Positions 51,465 to 60,713 of a stretch of DNA of 64,000 nucleotides are shown here, piece after piece. Origin of the DNA: Thermocrinis albus DSM 14484 (lineage in GTDB: Bacteria > Aquificota > Aquificia > Aquificales > Aquificaceae); NCBI RefSeq assembly GCF_000025605.1, contig NC_013894.1, positions 295,529 through 359,528 on the forward strand, written 5' to 3'. Below the pieces are notes generated by a model that was given only the letters and a program-made list of their open reading frames with translations, was not told the origin of the DNA and made no database searches. The position numbers and the translations under genes were made by a program. Every line of letters starts with the position of its first letter. Position 1 is the stretch's first letter.

Positions 51465-52599
51465 AGTTGGCCGCATAAACCGTCGTGTAGGCACCTGCGG
51501 ACAGTATGTATAGGTAGTCGCCTACTTCTGGTTCAGGTAGTGGTACACTGCGTGCCACCACATCCATACTGTCACAGGACACACCCCCTATGGTCCACTC
51601 CTCCAGTTCCCCTTCCCTATCCAGATAGAAGGCGTATCTTATACCCCCCAACGCTTCTGCAAGACCGTTGAAAACACCTGTGTCTATGTATATCCAGTTT
51701 TCGTTACCCCTCCGAGCCTTACCTATAACCCTCGTTACCATTATTCCCTGATCACCTACTATACCCCTTCCCGGTTCTATCTGGAGTTCATGGGGCATAC
51801 TGGGAAAGAACTTCTGGAGGAGACCCCTCACGTAATAGGCTATGTCCTCCACACTCAGGGCCTCGTAGGTGTAGCGTACTGGTATCCCTCCTCCCAGATT
51901 TAACATCTGTAATCTCAAACCCCTCTCTTTAGCCTTACTCCAAAGTTCCGCAGCCGTCCTTATACCGATAAACCAGTTTCTGTAGTTGTTGCACTGAGAC
52001 CCCACGTGAAATGTTACTCCATAGGGTATAAGTCCCTTCTCCCTTGCGTACTCCAGTATATCCAGAGCTGTGTTTACGTCAACACCGAACTTCTTAGAGA
52101 GTGGCCAGTCGCTCCCTTCGTTGGGTACCACAAGCCTTACGTAAACCCTGGATCTCTTTGCTACCTTAGCCAGTTTATCTACCTCCGTAAAGGAGTCTAC
52201 CGCAAACCGGTCTACACCCTTACTGTAAGCGTACTCTATAAAGTCCATAGGCTTTACAGGGTTGCTGGATATAACCCTGTCTGGACTCACCCCCATTTCC
52301 AACACTCTCCTCAACTCCTCGGAAGAAGCTACCTCAAAACCAGATCCTAGCTCCGCCAGGACCCTTATGATCTCGGGATGATCGTTAGCTTTAACAGCGT
52401 AGTAGACCTTCACCTGTGGCAGGTGATACCTTAGCTCGATATACCTGCTCTTTATACCTTCCAGGTCCATGTACAGAACAGGTGTAACCTGTGGTTTTAA
52501 GTAAGGAAGAAAACGCTCCCTCTCCGACAAGAAGGCCTCAAAACTCCTCTTAGCAAACTCAAACTGAACCCTACGCCTGTCTACAACTTCCTCCACCAT
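51427..52599 (-). CDS. fold type III PLP-dependent decarboxylase (ornithine/lysine decarboxylase-like)
   Basis: This 390-residue alanine-racemase-fold decarboxylase has the PLP lysine in YYAVKANDHPE (Lys70), HVGSQ, the glycine loop GGGIP, EPGRGIVG and the dimer-partner motif GVSCDSMDVV with the catalytic Cys. GAYTTVYAANFNGF follows. The CDSMD form suits ornithine or lysine decarboxylases, so polyamine (putrescine or cadaverine) synthesis is the likely role. Diaminopimelate decarboxylase is less likely from the motif. It is a single minus-strand gene, overlapping the PilT-like gene tail to tail. Confidence 0.85.
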   Translation of the reverse strand: MVEEVVDRRRVQFEFAKRSFEAFLSERERFLPYLKPQVTPVLYMDLEGIKSRYIELRYHLPQVKVYYAVKANDHPEIIRVLAELGSGFEVASSEELRRVLEMGVSPDRVISSNPVKPMDFIEYAYSKGVDRFAVDSFTEVDKLAKVAKRSRVYVRLVVPNEGSDWPLSKKFGVDVNTALDILEYAREKGLIPYGVTFHVGSQCNNYRNWFIGIRTAAELWSKAKERGLRLQMLNLGGGIPVRYTYEALSVEDIAYYVRGLLQKFFPSMPHELQIEPGRGIVGDQGIMVTRVIGKARRGNENWIYIDTGVFNGLAEALGGIRYAFYLDREGELEEWTIGGVSCDSMDVVARSVPLPEPEVGDYLYILSAGAYTTVYAANFNGFPVPQVVFP

Positions 52600-52642
52600 A
52601 GAGGCTTAATAGTAGTCCTGTAGTGAAGAAATGTCAAGGTAA

Positions 52643-54007
52643 CTATCTTACCAGATTGACCGTCTCATCCAGCACGGCGTTGGTGGCGGTTATGGTCTTA
52701 GCGTTGGCCTGATAAGCTCTTTGTGCCGATATGAGGTTCACAAACTCGGTGGCTATATCCACGTTGGACATTTCCAGCATACCGGATCTTACCTTTTCGG
52801 CTCCGCCGGGTACCATAACGGTGGGAGTGGATATGGAGGTGTATAGGTTGGCTCCCTTTTTAATGAGTTCTTCAGGATCCGAGAACACCGCCACAGCGAC
52901 CCTGTAAAGGGGCAGAGATTTTCCGTTGGAGTATACACCCACCACGGCACCATCCTCCGAAAGGACATATACGTCCACCAGATCTCCTCTGGCGTAACCG
53001 TTCTGACTTGCAGTAACAACAAAATCAGAAGCGTGTTGAGTTACGAAGGATGTAGGTATAGGCTGTCCTGGATTTGGGGCACCGGATTGAAGGGAGGTTC
53101 CTACGTAGATTCTCCACACAGAGGCAGATGGGAAAGTACCACCACTGGGAGTTGAGGCAGGAACGCTTAAATTGGCGGGATTAAGATAGTAGGCGAAGTT
53201 ACTACCCTGAGGTTCTCTCAGAACGGTGGCGTTGTCATAGATCAGCTTACCGTAGCTGTCAAAGGTAACGGTCCAATCCCCACTGAGTTCATAGCCCGGA
53301 CTGTTAGGGTCTATGTCAGCTCTGAGGTGTATCTCCCACTGATTAGGTAGATTGGTTTTTCTAAAGTACATGTCCGCTTGGTAGGGTGTCCCTAAGCTGT
53401 CGTAGATGGTCAGCGTGTATCTGTAGTTGTAAGAGGAAGGATCCAGAGGATTAAAGGGATTAGGTGGCTCAGTGGCCGTGGCATTAAGGTTAGAAGGTTG
53501 CAGGAAGTTTATAACTCCAGTGGGTTTGGGTTCCAGTTGAGGAACAACCTTTATGTCTTCTAAACCCGTTCCTACTGTTCTCCCGTTTTCATCAACACGG
53601 AAACCTTGCAGCTTGAGTCCAGCAGAGTTAACCATGAAACCATCCCTACTCAAACGGAACTCACCGTCTCTGGTGTAGTAATGAGCGCCGCTGATAGGAT
53701 CCTTCAGTATAAAGAGCCCTCTGCCCTGTATGGCCAGATCCGTGTTTATTCCCGTTTGCTTGAAGTTTCCTATTGTCCATATTTTCTGGGTGCTGTCTAT
53801 CAAAACTCCGGCACCGTATGTGGTGGTCTTTATAGTGTTGGTTACAGTGTTGAGACCCACCGTCACAGAGGAGATGACATCCTGAAATATAGGCCTGCTA
53901 GCCTTGAACCCAATGGTGTTCACGTTGGCCAGGTTGTCAGAAGTTATATCCATCCATGTCCTGTAGGCGTTGAGTCCTGTGACCGCATTAAAGAAACTTC
54001 TCAGCAT
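52643..54007 (-). CDS. flgE: flagellar hook protein FlgE
   Basis: This 454-residue hook subunit (ATG 54007, GGAGGG 5-6 bp upstream) has the conserved N-terminal rod/hook motif FFNAVTGLNAYRTWMDITSDNLANVNTIGFKA (partly quoted) and the C-terminal EMSNVDIATEFVNLISAQRAYQANAK (partly quoted). The middle, about residues 160-370, is the surface-exposed D1/D2 region with no strong conservation. A TTG at 54013 is a rejected earlier start. It follows flgD 2 bp later in the abrB-flgD-flgE operon. Confidence 0.93.
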   Translation of the reverse strand: MLRSFFNAVTGLNAYRTWMDITSDNLANVNTIGFKASRPIFQDVISSVTVGLNTVTNTIKTTTYGAGVLIDSTQKIWTIGNFKQTGINTDLAIQGRGLFILKDPISGAHYYTRDGEFRLSRDGFMVNSAGLKLQGFRVDENGRTVGTGLEDIKVVPQLEPKPTGVINFLQPSNLNATATEPPNPFNPLDPSSYNYRYTLTIYDSLGTPYQADMYFRKTNLPNQWEIHLRADIDPNSPGYELSGDWTVTFDSYGKLIYDNATVLREPQGSNFAYYLNPANLSVPASTPSGGTFPSASVWRIYVGTSLQSGAPNPGQPIPTSFVTQHASDFVVTASQNGYARGDLVDVYVLSEDGAVVGVYSNGKSLPLYRVAVAVFSDPEELIKKGANLYTSISTPTVMVPGGAEKVRSGMLEMSNVDIATEFVNLISAQRAYQANAKTITATNAVLDETVNLVR

Positions 54008-54009
54008 GG

Positions 54010-54621
54010 TCAACCCTCCACGCGTACAAGTTTTGTGATGGGAACGTTTCCCCCCTTGTAAAGCTCCAGCATGACTTGCCCGCCCATAAGCTCTACGGAC
54101 CTTACTTTGTCCTTCACAAGAAGAGAAACACCCTGCACCTGCTCCCCCCCATACAGCACGTTAACTTTCCACGTTCCTTCAGACAGAGCCTCCGTAGATA
54201 ACACATTCACACCCTTTTCTATATCCATCCGGATAGTCTTAACATCACCTCTGTCGTTGGTAAACTGCACAACGGCACCCTTTATATCTCGGTCCGACAT
54301 AAGGTAGTAGGTGGCTCCGTTGGGTATGATATCCTCCGAAGATACATACACCTCCCTGTTCAGCACACTCAGACCCGCAGCCAGAGTCATCTGAAGGGTG
54401 AGATCTTTCAAGTTCTCCAGAGTGTTCCTCACATCATTGAAGAACTTCACCTGGTTCAGTTTTACCATATCATCCAACATCTTGGAAAGGTCCTGTTGCT
54501 GGAAAGGATCCTGAAACCTCAACGTCTCCAAATATATCTTCAAAAAGTCCTGTGGAGACAGGTTATCCACTCCCTGTGTGTAATTGGGCGGTAAGATACG
54601 AACCTTCTCCACCTGTGTCAT
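54010..54621 (-). CDS. flgD: flagellar hook-capping protein FlgD
   Basis: This scaffold protein of about 203 residues caps the growing hook and allows FlgE to assemble. The N-terminal conserved segment LSPQDFLKIYLETLRFQDPF (about 20-39) is followed by MVKLNQVKFF. A C-terminal FlgD Ig/tudor-like region follows. The ATG at 54621 overlaps the abrB TGA stop (ATGA) with GGGGGAG four bases upstream; an ATG four codons earlier is less likely. The next gene is flgE. Confidence 0.9.
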   Translation of the reverse strand: MTQVEKVRILPPNYTQGVDNLSPQDFLKIYLETLRFQDPFQQQDLSKMLDDMVKLNQVKFFNDVRNTLENLKDLTLQMTLAAGLSVLNREVYVSSEDIIPNGATYYLMSDRDIKGAVVQFTNDRGDVKTIRMDIEKGVNVLSTEALSEGTWKVNVLYGGEQVQGVSLLVKDKVRSVELMGGQVMLELYKGGNVPITKLVRVEG

Positions 54622-54860
54622 ACTCTCCCCCATTTTTTCTTAAGCTCCTCCTGAAGCACTTGAGCGAAGGAGACGGAACCTCCCTCTGAGGTTGCAAGCC
54701 TACCCTTCAGGTCATACACACGGGCCTCTTTCCTTATGATGAGCTTATCCCCCTCTACTTGGATTTTAACAAGATCTCCCTCCTTTAGACCCAGCTTTTT
54801 CCTCAACTCGCTGGGTATAGCTATCAGCCCCCTGGCCATGACTCTGGCCACATCCTCCAT
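54618..54860 (-). CDS. AbrB/MazE-type (SpoVT-AbrB fold) transcriptional regulator
   Basis: This 80-residue protein (ATG 54860) begins with an AbrB fold, VARVMARGLIAIPSELRKKLGL, then GDLVKIQVEGDKLIIRK (about 28-44). A C-terminal extension of about 35 residues (VYDLKGRLATSEGG onward) has no match that I recognise. Such proteins bind DNA as dimers, as regulators or antitoxins; no toxin gene is adjacent. It heads the flgD-flgE operon, so it may regulate hook genes. An ATG 16 codons further up would lie upstream of the predicted transcription start. Confidence 0.75.
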   Translation of the reverse strand: MEDVARVMARGLIAIPSELRKKLGLKEGDLVKIQVEGDKLIIRKEARVYDLKGRLATSEGGSVSFAQVLQEELKKKWGRV

Positions 54861-54867
54861 ACAGGTA

Positions 54868-54896
54868 AATATACACAGTAAGTTGGATGCTGTCAA
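54868..54896 (-). promoter_or_regulatory. promoter of abrB-flgD-flgE, leaderless
   Basis: On the minus strand TTGACA (54896-54891), exactly 17 bp, then TATATT (54873-54868), followed 7 bp later by the abrB ATG at 54860. Transcription would start at the start codon, giving a leaderless message. The right end of the IS605-type copy 3 is about 45 bp upstream. Confidence 0.75.
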
Positions 54897-54940
54897 TATG
54901 TTTGACATATATGATATATCTAACCTGTGGCTCTGTTATT

Positions 54941-55077
54941 GTGAACTACCCCGCATCAAAGATGCGGAGCTTCGTGGTAGGTTTGAACGCTTAACGCGTT
55001 CCTTACCACCACTGGCGGGTTCACACCGCCCCTACTCCTGCCCATACCACAATACAGCGGTATAGCGGAGCTACTTC
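54941..55077 (-). ncRNA. candidate omega/reRNA, copy 3 right end
   Basis: This region has the same three hairpins as copies 1 and 2. The first is CTATACCGC/GTGGTATGG, with a G-U pair where the others have A-U or G-C. The second is GTGGTGG/CTACCAC enclosing GAACGC/GCGTTC. The last is CCGCATC/GATGCGG. Host sequence beginning AATAACAGAG follows the end and would form the guide part if the TnpB guide-RNA model holds. Confidence 0.55.
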
Positions 55078-56335
55078 CCTTTAGCTTGTAAAATACCCTC
55101 AGCCTCACAGGTCTTCCCAAAGCGGTTTCAAGGTCAAACTTTCCGAGCTTCTTAAGATAGTTCCTCACAGCATTAACATCAGCATTCAAAAGTCCAAGAG
55201 AGGTTCTGAAAAGTCCTCTCTTTATCCTTCCTTCAGGGGTGTAGTTTTCTTTGCTAACTCCACAAAAGAGCGTGGAGTCTACCCCTGAAGTGTAGCTCTC
55301 ATCTATGTAATCCACACTTATACCGTATTCCAGAGCTTTATACTCCAGATACTTTTTCACTTTACCGTGTGGAAGCAGGCTCCATATCTGGTCCGCCACC
55401 GAGTTCAGTTTGCTTTCTTTGTTCTTATTCTTCACCGCATCTCCTATGTAGATTTCTTTCACTCCGTGCTTGATTGCAAGCTCAAGTATCAGATTTGATA
55501 CCGTATGAGCGTAGTATCTTAAAAGCCTCTTTATCTTCACCCAGAGCTTGCTTATCCTCTCCTCCACCCTGTGGTAGGGAAGTCCCTTGTTCTTGAGATT
55601 GTCTTTTAAGCTCTGAAGCTTTGCTATCTTCTTTAAATACTTCCTTAGCAGGCTTTTCAATCCTTTTCCGTCTATTATGTAAGGAGTCTTTATCCCTTCT
55701 ATCCCCACCACCATGAAGTTTCCTGAGTTTGGGTCTATTACCATTACCTTGTTTCCTGAATACTCCCTGTTTTCTATTTTATGCTCGTAGATTATGTGAA
55801 GCTCATATCCAGTCCCTTTCGGAACAATCTGAATATTCTTCACGAGCTCCTCTCTCAGTTCAAGCCCTGTTTCTATCCAGAGGTATTTGACGTGTATATC
55901 GTGCTTTTCTCTGAGCCACCTTCTTAGCTCCTTAGAGAGACTGAGCCTCACTTTAGTGCCTATCACCTTAAAGCCTGTCCTGTCGTAAGTTAAGGTTCTG
56001 TGGGGTTTTCTCTTGGGTCTGAATTTGGGATGCTTTATCTCCTGTCCTTTGAACTTCTGAGGGTTTTTGAGGAACTCAAACCAGTTTTTGTAGGCTCTCA
56101 CAAGCTCATCTAAGACTATCTGAGCTGTTCTTGACTGGAGGGCTTTGAGGTGGATTGAGGAGTTTAGCTTATTGTAGAGGTCAAACATATTAACCTTGGC
56201 GAGTTTGTTTTTGAGAAGGTAGAGAGCCTGGTTGTAGAGCTTGCCCGAGTGGTAGGTAAGATACCCGAGGACAATCCTGTACTCTTCGGGAAGGTCGTTT
56301 AAGGATATGGTGATACATCTTAGAGATTTTGGCAT
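54956..56335 (-). CDS. tnpB: TnpB-family RNA-guided nuclease (IS605-type OrfB), copy 3
   Basis: This 459-residue TnpB is the longer form. It differs from copy 2 at about 17 scattered residues and by an 11-residue longer linker after NW (FEFLKNPQKFKGQEIKH). RuvC Asp residues in VMVIDPNSGNF and ADVNAVRNYL are intact. The second acidic motif reads IYIGD, as in many thermophile TnpBs. The zinc-finger cysteines are mostly missing. It looks functional as a nuclease, with no frameshift or stop. Its frame ends inside the structured right end. Confidence 0.88.
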   Translation of the reverse strand: MPKSLRCITISLNDLPEEYRIVLGYLTYHSGKLYNQALYLLKNKLAKVNMFDLYNKLNSSIHLKALQSRTAQIVLDELVRAYKNWFEFLKNPQKFKGQEIKHPKFRPKRKPHRTLTYDRTGFKVIGTKVRLSLSKELRRWLREKHDIHVKYLWIETGLELREELVKNIQIVPKGTGYELHIIYEHKIENREYSGNKVMVIDPNSGNFMVVGIEGIKTPYIIDGKGLKSLLRKYLKKIAKLQSLKDNLKNKGLPYHRVEERISKLWVKIKRLLRYYAHTVSNLILELAIKHGVKEIYIGDAVKNKNKESKLNSVADQIWSLLPHGKVKKYLEYKALEYGISVDYIDESYTSGVDSTLFCGVSKENYTPEGRIKRGLFRTSLGLLNADVNAVRNYLKKLGKFDLETALGRPVRLRVFYKLKGSSSAIPLYCGMGRSRGGVNPPVVVRNALSVQTYHEAPHL

Positions 56336-56444
56336 TCTTCAATATACCTCTTTTCGCTTTCCGCAACCATTTAAGATTTAATTATATGGTCAACCATACA
56401 GATACGGGGTTTTAGCCCGCAAGTTTTTCTATAAAGTTATTATC

Positions 56445-57383
56445 ATGCCTATGCTGGTCTGGGTAGCTCCATTGGTGGGTTTAATAGCGGCTTTCTTTAT
56501 AGATGTGAGTCTTCTGCGTTTTTGGGAAAGGCGGGGTCCCTTTGGAAGTTTGGTGGCTTCCCTCAGAAAGTGGTTGTATCCCTTTCTGATGGTGGTATCT
56601 CTGCACGTGGCTGTCCAAATGGAAGGGGTTCCTCCCAGATACGAGAAACTTCTCAACAGAGGTCTCATGACAGCCTACGTGCTGATAATCTCTCTGTTTG
56701 TTTCCAGCTTTTTTATCCATCTTTGGACATCTTTTGCTACCAGGAGAGGCATACAGGTAACCGCTCTCTCCGTGTATATTCTGAGGGCTGCCTTTCTCTT
56801 ACTGGCTTTGCTGATAATTTTGGACAACTTGGGGATATCCGTCACACCTATACTCACCACCTTAGGTGTGGCGGGTTTAGCGGTCTCCTTAGCTTTGAGG
56901 GACACTCTCGCAAACCTCTTCGCTGGCCTATACATAACCATGGCAAGGCAGGTTAGGCCGGGTGACGTGATAAGCCTCTCCACAGGTGAGGAAGGCACGG
57001 TTCTGGATATAACGTGGAGGAGTACCCTGTTAAAGGATAAAGAAGGAAACTTGATTCTCATTCCCAACGAAAGGTTGTCTCAATCGGTAGTTAAAAACTA
57101 CAGAAGGGACGATGGTCTCTTGGTGGTAACCCTTCATGTACCCCACTCGGTAGAGCTTTACCGCGCAGAGCTACTGGCCATAGATGTGGCGCAGGCGGTT
57201 TTGAAGGAACTCTACCCCTCTGACATGCCTGAGGAGGAGGTAAAGGTCCGGTTTCATACCTTTCAAGATACTGGTGTACTGCTGGATGTGCTGATACCTT
57301 TTAAATCCTTCCAAGATAGAGCCCTGATTCGTCACGAGTTTATAAAGAGGTTTCACAAGGTTCTGAGGGAAAATGCTGGATAG
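56445..57383 (+). CDS. mscS: MscS-family mechanosensitive channel
   Basis: This 312-residue small-conductance mechanosensitive channel has four hydrophobic helices in the first 170 residues. The pore-lining helix includes LTTLGVAGLAVSLALRDTLANLFAG (partly quoted). The MscS beta domain follows with VRPGDVISLSTGEEGTVLDITWRST (partly quoted) and IPNERLSQSVVKN. It releases solutes during hypo-osmotic shock. It lies 14 bp past the left end of IS copy 3 and overlaps rdgB by 11 bp, forming mscS-rdgB-lysC. Confidence 0.92.
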   Translation: MPMLVWVAPLVGLIAAFFIDVSLLRFWERRGPFGSLVASLRKWLYPFLMVVSLHVAVQMEGVPPRYEKLLNRGLMTAYVLIISLFVSSFFIHLWTSFATRRGIQVTALSVYILRAAFLLLALLIILDNLGISVTPILTTLGVAGLAVSLALRDTLANLFAGLYITMARQVRPGDVISLSTGEEGTVLDITWRSTLLKDKEGNLILIPNERLSQSVVKNYRRDDGLLVVTLHVPHSVELYRAELLAIDVAQAVLKELYPSDMPEEEVKVRFHTFQDTGVLLDVLIPFKSFQDRALIRHEFIKRFHKVLRENAG

Positions 57384-57984
57384 AGTACTTCTGGCCACCG
57401 CTAACCCTAAGAAGGCCCAGGAGATCATCAGGCTGCTCTCTTCCTCCGGTATTGAGGTAATCCTGCCTGACAGATCCCTGCAGGTGGAGGAAGGTGGATG
57501 TTCTTTCCTGGAAAACGCTTATCTGAAGGCAAGGGCTTACTGGGAGCGTTACGGGATACCCACTCTGGCGGATGATTCAGGTCTCGTGGTGCCTTCTTTG
57601 GAAGGATATCCGGGAGTTTTCTCCAGCAGATTTTACCAGATAGAGTGGGGCGGAAGGGAGGAAGTTACAGAAACAGAGGATGAGGCCAACATAAGGAAGC
57701 TTCTCCGTCTTATGGAAGGTAAGGAAGACAGAAGGGCTTACTTTGTGGCCTACGTGGTTCTGTACGCAGGAGACTGGGGTGTGTGGACAGAGGGAAGGTG
57801 TTGGGGAAGTATAACTACCGAGAGAAGGGGAAACAGGGGTTTTGGTTACGACCCTGTCTTTGTACCCGAAGGTGATCACAGAACTATGGCAGAACTTTCT
57901 CCGGAAGAAAAGGACAGTGTGTCTCACCGAGGTAAAGCACTGAGAAAACTGCTACATATCTTAAAATACTTCACCTATGGATAA
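57373..57984 (+). CDS. rdgB: XTP/dITP diphosphatase (RdgB/HAM1)
   Basis: This 203-residue house-cleaning enzyme hydrolyses dITP, XTP and ITP so deaminated purines do not enter DNA. Motifs include [13 protein letters not shown] near the start, [31 protein letters not shown] (about 67-86) and [12 protein letters not shown] (about 158). It overlaps mscS by 11 bp and lysC by 8 bp. Deamination is faster at high temperature, so the enzyme suits the apparent thermophile. Confidence 0.95.
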   Translation: MLDRVLLATANPKKAQEIIRLLSSSGIEVILPDRSLQVEEGGCSFLENAYLKARAYWERYGIPTLADDSGLVVPSLEGYPGVFSSRFYQIEWGGREEVTETEDEANIRKLLRLMEGKEDRRAYFVAYVVLYAGDWGVWTEGRCWGSITTERRGNRGFGYDPVFVPEGDHRTMAELSPEEKDSVSHRGKALRKLLHILKYFTYG

Positions 57985-59221
57985 ACTGCTGGTGGTCAAG
58001 TTTGGAGGAACTTCTGTTGGAAGTATAGAGAGGATAAAGAACGCAGCCCGTAAAGTAATCGACAAGGTACAACAGGGTTATAAGGTGGTGGTAGTATCCT
58101 CAGCCATGGCGGGAGAAACAGACAGACTCATAAATCTTGCCAAAGAGATAGATCCGTTACCTCCCGAAAGGGAACTAGACATGCTGGTGTCCACCGGAGA
58201 ACAGCAGGCGATAGCCCTCTTTGCCATGGTACTGAACAGTATGGGGTATCCTGCCGTAAGTCTGTGTGGTTGGCAAGTTCCCATCATCACAGACAGTGTT
58301 CATACCAAGGCCCGTGTGAGAAAGATAGGTGTTCAGCGCCTTAAAAATATACTGAAAGAAGGCTACATACCGGTGGTGGCAGGTTTTCAAGGCGTGACGG
58401 AAGATTGGGAAATAACCACTTTGGGAAGGGGAGGCTCTGACCTGACGGCGGTGGCCCTCGCCTACGCCTTGGGAGCAGACTGTGAGATATACACCGATGT
58501 GGAGGGAGTGTTTACCGCAGACCCACGTATTGTTCCCTCTGCCCGTAAGATAGCTCGTATATCCTACGAGGAGATGTTGGAAATGGCTTCTCTGGGAGCA
58601 AAGGTTATGCAAGCGCGTAGCGTGGAATTTGCCATGAAATACAACGTGAGAATACATGTCAGAAGTTCCTTTTCTGATCAGGAAGGTACATGGATAGTAC
58701 CGGAGGAGGAAGTCATGGAGAAAGTGGCTGTAAGGGCTATAACCCTGGAGACTAAGGAGTCCAGAATAACGGTGGTGAGAGTTCCCGACAGACCGGGTAT
58801 CGCCTACAGAATCTTTAAAGCGCTGGGGGATGCCCACATAGTGGTGGACATGATAGTGCAGAACGTTTCCCACCAAGGTTATACGGATCTTTCCTTCACC
58901 GTCAACAAAGCAGACGCTCCGAGAGCGGAAGAGATAGTGAGGAAGGTGGCTCAGGAGATAGGTGCCCAAGAAGTGGTGAGGGATGACAACGTGGCTAAGG
59001 TGTCGGTAGTAGGTATCGGTATGAAAAGTTCTTACGGTACAGCTGCCAAGATGTTTGAGGTTCTTTATAAGAACAACATCAACATCATGGCTATATCCAC
59101 GTCGGAGATAAAGATATCCTGTCTCATAGATCAAAAGTACGGGGAGTTAGCGGTCAGAGAACTGCACTCCGCCTTTGTGGAGGAAGGAGAGGAGATAAAG
59201 ATCGTCAACGATGGAACCTGA
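57977..59221 (+). CDS. lysC: aspartate kinase
   Basis: This 414-residue enzyme catalyses the first step of lysine, threonine and methionine synthesis. The N-terminal kinase domain starts [15 protein letters not shown] and has [11 protein letters not shown] and [13 protein letters not shown]. The C-terminal part has two ACT domains (about 265-410, including [20 protein letters not shown] partly quoted), the usual site of feedback inhibition by lysine or threonine. No homoserine dehydrogenase is fused. It overlaps rdgB by 8 bp and the heptose kinase gene by 11 bp. Confidence 0.96.
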   Translation: MDKLLVVKFGGTSVGSIERIKNAARKVIDKVQQGYKVVVVSSAMAGETDRLINLAKEIDPLPPERELDMLVSTGEQQAIALFAMVLNSMGYPAVSLCGWQVPIITDSVHTKARVRKIGVQRLKNILKEGYIPVVAGFQGVTEDWEITTLGRGGSDLTAVALAYALGADCEIYTDVEGVFTADPRIVPSARKIARISYEEMLEMASLGAKVMQARSVEFAMKYNVRIHVRSSFSDQEGTWIVPEEEVMEKVAVRAITLETKESRITVVRVPDRPGIAYRIFKALGDAHIVVDMIVQNVSHQGYTDLSFTVNKADAPRAEEIVRKVAQEIGAQEVVRDDNVAKVSVVGIGMKSSYGTAAKMFEVLYKNNINIMAISTSEIKISCLIDQKYGELAVRELHSAFVEEGEEIKIVNDGT

Positions 59222-60143
59222 GAGAGTAAGGAGCCTTCTTCAATCCTTCAGAGGCCTCAAAATCCTTGTGGTGGGTGACATAATACTGGACAGATACGTT
59301 TTCGGAAGGGTAGAGAGAATATCTCCGGAAGCACCTGTACCAGTTTTGGAAGTGGAGAGGGAGGAGTTTAGATTGGGGGGTGCAGGTAACGTAGCGGCCA
59401 ATCTGGCGGATCTGGGAGTGGAGACATACCTGTGTGGTCTTCTGGGAGACGATGAGGCTGCCAACAAGGTAAAGAATATGCTACTTGAGAGAGGTATAAG
59501 GGACCTTACCATTCAAGAGAGGGGAAGACCTACCACAGAAAAATCCCGCATGGTTGCTCTATCTCAACAACTTCTGAGAGTAGATAGAGAGGTGAGAAGG
59601 CCACCGGACCCTTCCGTGTTAAAGGACATCTTAGAGAGGTTGGAGGTGGTGGTGGACGGGATCATTGTTTCCGACTATGCTAAGGGTGTGGTAACAGGCT
59701 CCTTGATGGAGAGGGTAAAGGCTAAGGGTGTTTTCGTGGCTGTTGATCCAAGACCTCACAACAGGGACCTGTACCGCGGTGTGGATCTGATGACTCCCAA
59801 CGAAAAGGAAGCACGCCAGATGCTTCCGATAGAAGATCTGAGAGACTTAGGATTCAGTTTGAAAGACTACCTTGGTTTGAAGACCCTTGTCATAACTATG
59901 GGACCAAAAGGTATGATGCTCTTTAGAGAAGGCAGAGAGAAGAGCTTTCCGGCAAGAGCTAAGCAAGTGTACGACGTTTCCGGAGCAGGTGACACAGTGG
60001 TTGCAGTACTTACAGCATCCTATCTGGTGAGTGGTGATTGGGAGCTTTCCTGTGAGCTGGCTAATGTGTGTGCGGGAATAGTGGTAGGTAAATTGGGAAC
60101 CGCCACCGTAAAACCTCACGAAATATTGGAAAATCTGAGATGA
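59211..60143 (+). CDS. hldE1: D-glycero-beta-D-manno-heptose-7-phosphate kinase (HldE domain I)
   Basis: This 310-residue PfkB-family kinase phosphorylates heptose-7-phosphate at C1 in the ADP-heptose pathway of LPS core. Motifs are [25 protein letters not shown] (partly quoted), [16 protein letters not shown] and the catalytic [15 protein letters not shown] with the base Asp. Only the kinase domain is present; the adenylyltransferase domain (HldE II or HldC) must be elsewhere. kdsD at 62714 belongs to KDO synthesis, so core LPS genes are scattered here. It overlaps lysC by 11 bp and yraN by 4 bp. Confidence 0.93.
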   Translation: MEPERVRSLLQSFRGLKILVVGDIILDRYVFGRVERISPEAPVPVLEVEREEFRLGGAGNVAANLADLGVETYLCGLLGDDEAANKVKNMLLERGIRDLTIQERGRPTTEKSRMVALSQQLLRVDREVRRPPDPSVLKDILERLEVVVDGIIVSDYAKGVVTGSLMERVKAKGVFVAVDPRPHNRDLYRGVDLMTPNEKEARQMLPIEDLRDLGFSLKDYLGLKTLVITMGPKGMMLFREGREKSFPARAKQVYDVSGAGDTVVAVLTASYLVSGDWELSCELANVCAGIVVGKLGTATVKPHEILENLR

Positions 60144-60469
60144 AAGGTAAGGGAAGGGAGTTTGAAGATGTGGCCTGCCTGTACCTTACCCGGATAGGTT
60201 ACAAGGTTCTGAGGCGCAACGTACACTGTAGATATGGAGAGATAGACATTTTGGCTTTGGATGGTGATACCTTGGTTTTTGTGGAAGTGAAGGGAGGTGC
60301 AGGGCACAGCTCGACGGACCCCGCCTACAGGATGGATACCACTAAGCTAGCCAAAATACTAAAATGTGCGGAGAAGCTCATGGCCGAGTTCCCCGCACAG
60401 GACTGTAGGGTAGATCTCTTAGTTATAAGAGGTAGTGAAGTAGAACACTTAAAGAACATCTCACTCTAG
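60140..60469 (+). CDS. yraN: YraN/UPF0102 family nuclease-like protein
   Basis: This 109-residue protein has the Holliday-junction-resolvase-like fold signature [32 protein letters not shown] and LVFVEVKGG, where the acidic D/E and K of GEID and EVK form a restriction-nuclease-type site. The function of the family is not settled. It overlaps the heptose kinase gene by 4 bp and the convergent khpA gene tail to tail by 9 bp. Confidence 0.88.
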   Translation: MKGKGREFEDVACLYLTRIGYKVLRRNVHCRYGEIDILALDGDTLVFVEVKGGAGHSSTDPAYRMDTTKLAKILKCAEKLMAEFPAQDCRVDLLVIRGSEVEHLKNISL

Positions 60470-60700
60470 TATTTCCAAAACCACCCTCTTGTTCTGTTTC
60501 CTGCCCATGGCGGACAGGATGGTTCTCAGGGCGCGGGCTATTCTACCCTGTTTTCCGATGACTTTACCCACGTCCCCTTTCTCTACTCTCAGCTCTATAA
60601 CTATAGTCTTCTCTCCTTCTATCTCCACCACGTTCACGGCGTTAGGATTGTCTACAAGGGACTTGGCGGTTATCTCCACAAGATCTCTCAGTTGGCTCAT
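60461..60700 (-). CDS. khpA: KH-domain RNA-binding protein KhpA
   Basis: This 79-residue single-KH protein carries the GKQG loop in [21 protein letters not shown] (partly quoted), the RNA-binding element of KH domains. KhpA with KhpB binds many RNAs in other bacteria. It sits 13 bp after rpsP, the conserved rpsP-khpA order found across bacteria, and both follow dnaJ on the minus strand. A GGAGGTGG ribosome site precedes the ATG. Confidence 0.92.
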   Translation of the reverse strand: MSQLRDLVEITAKSLVDNPNAVNVVEIEGEKTIVIELRVEKGDVGKVIGKQGRIARALRTILSAMGRKQNKRVVLEILE

Positions 60701-60713
60701 CTTTCCACCTCCT

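Larger units (their letters stand above)
54941..56430 (-). mobile_element. IS605-type tnpB-only insertion element (copy 3)
   Basis: The element lies in minus orientation, with the right end GTAGTTCAC at 54949-54941 and the left end next to TTTAT at 56435-56431. It holds a full-length tnpB and no tnpA. The left region (56336-56430) is longer than in copy 2 and has a palindrome ATGGTTGACCAT. The insertion separates the divergent abrB operon and mscS. Its left end supplies a TATAAA that could serve as an mscS -10 box. Confidence 0.85.
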
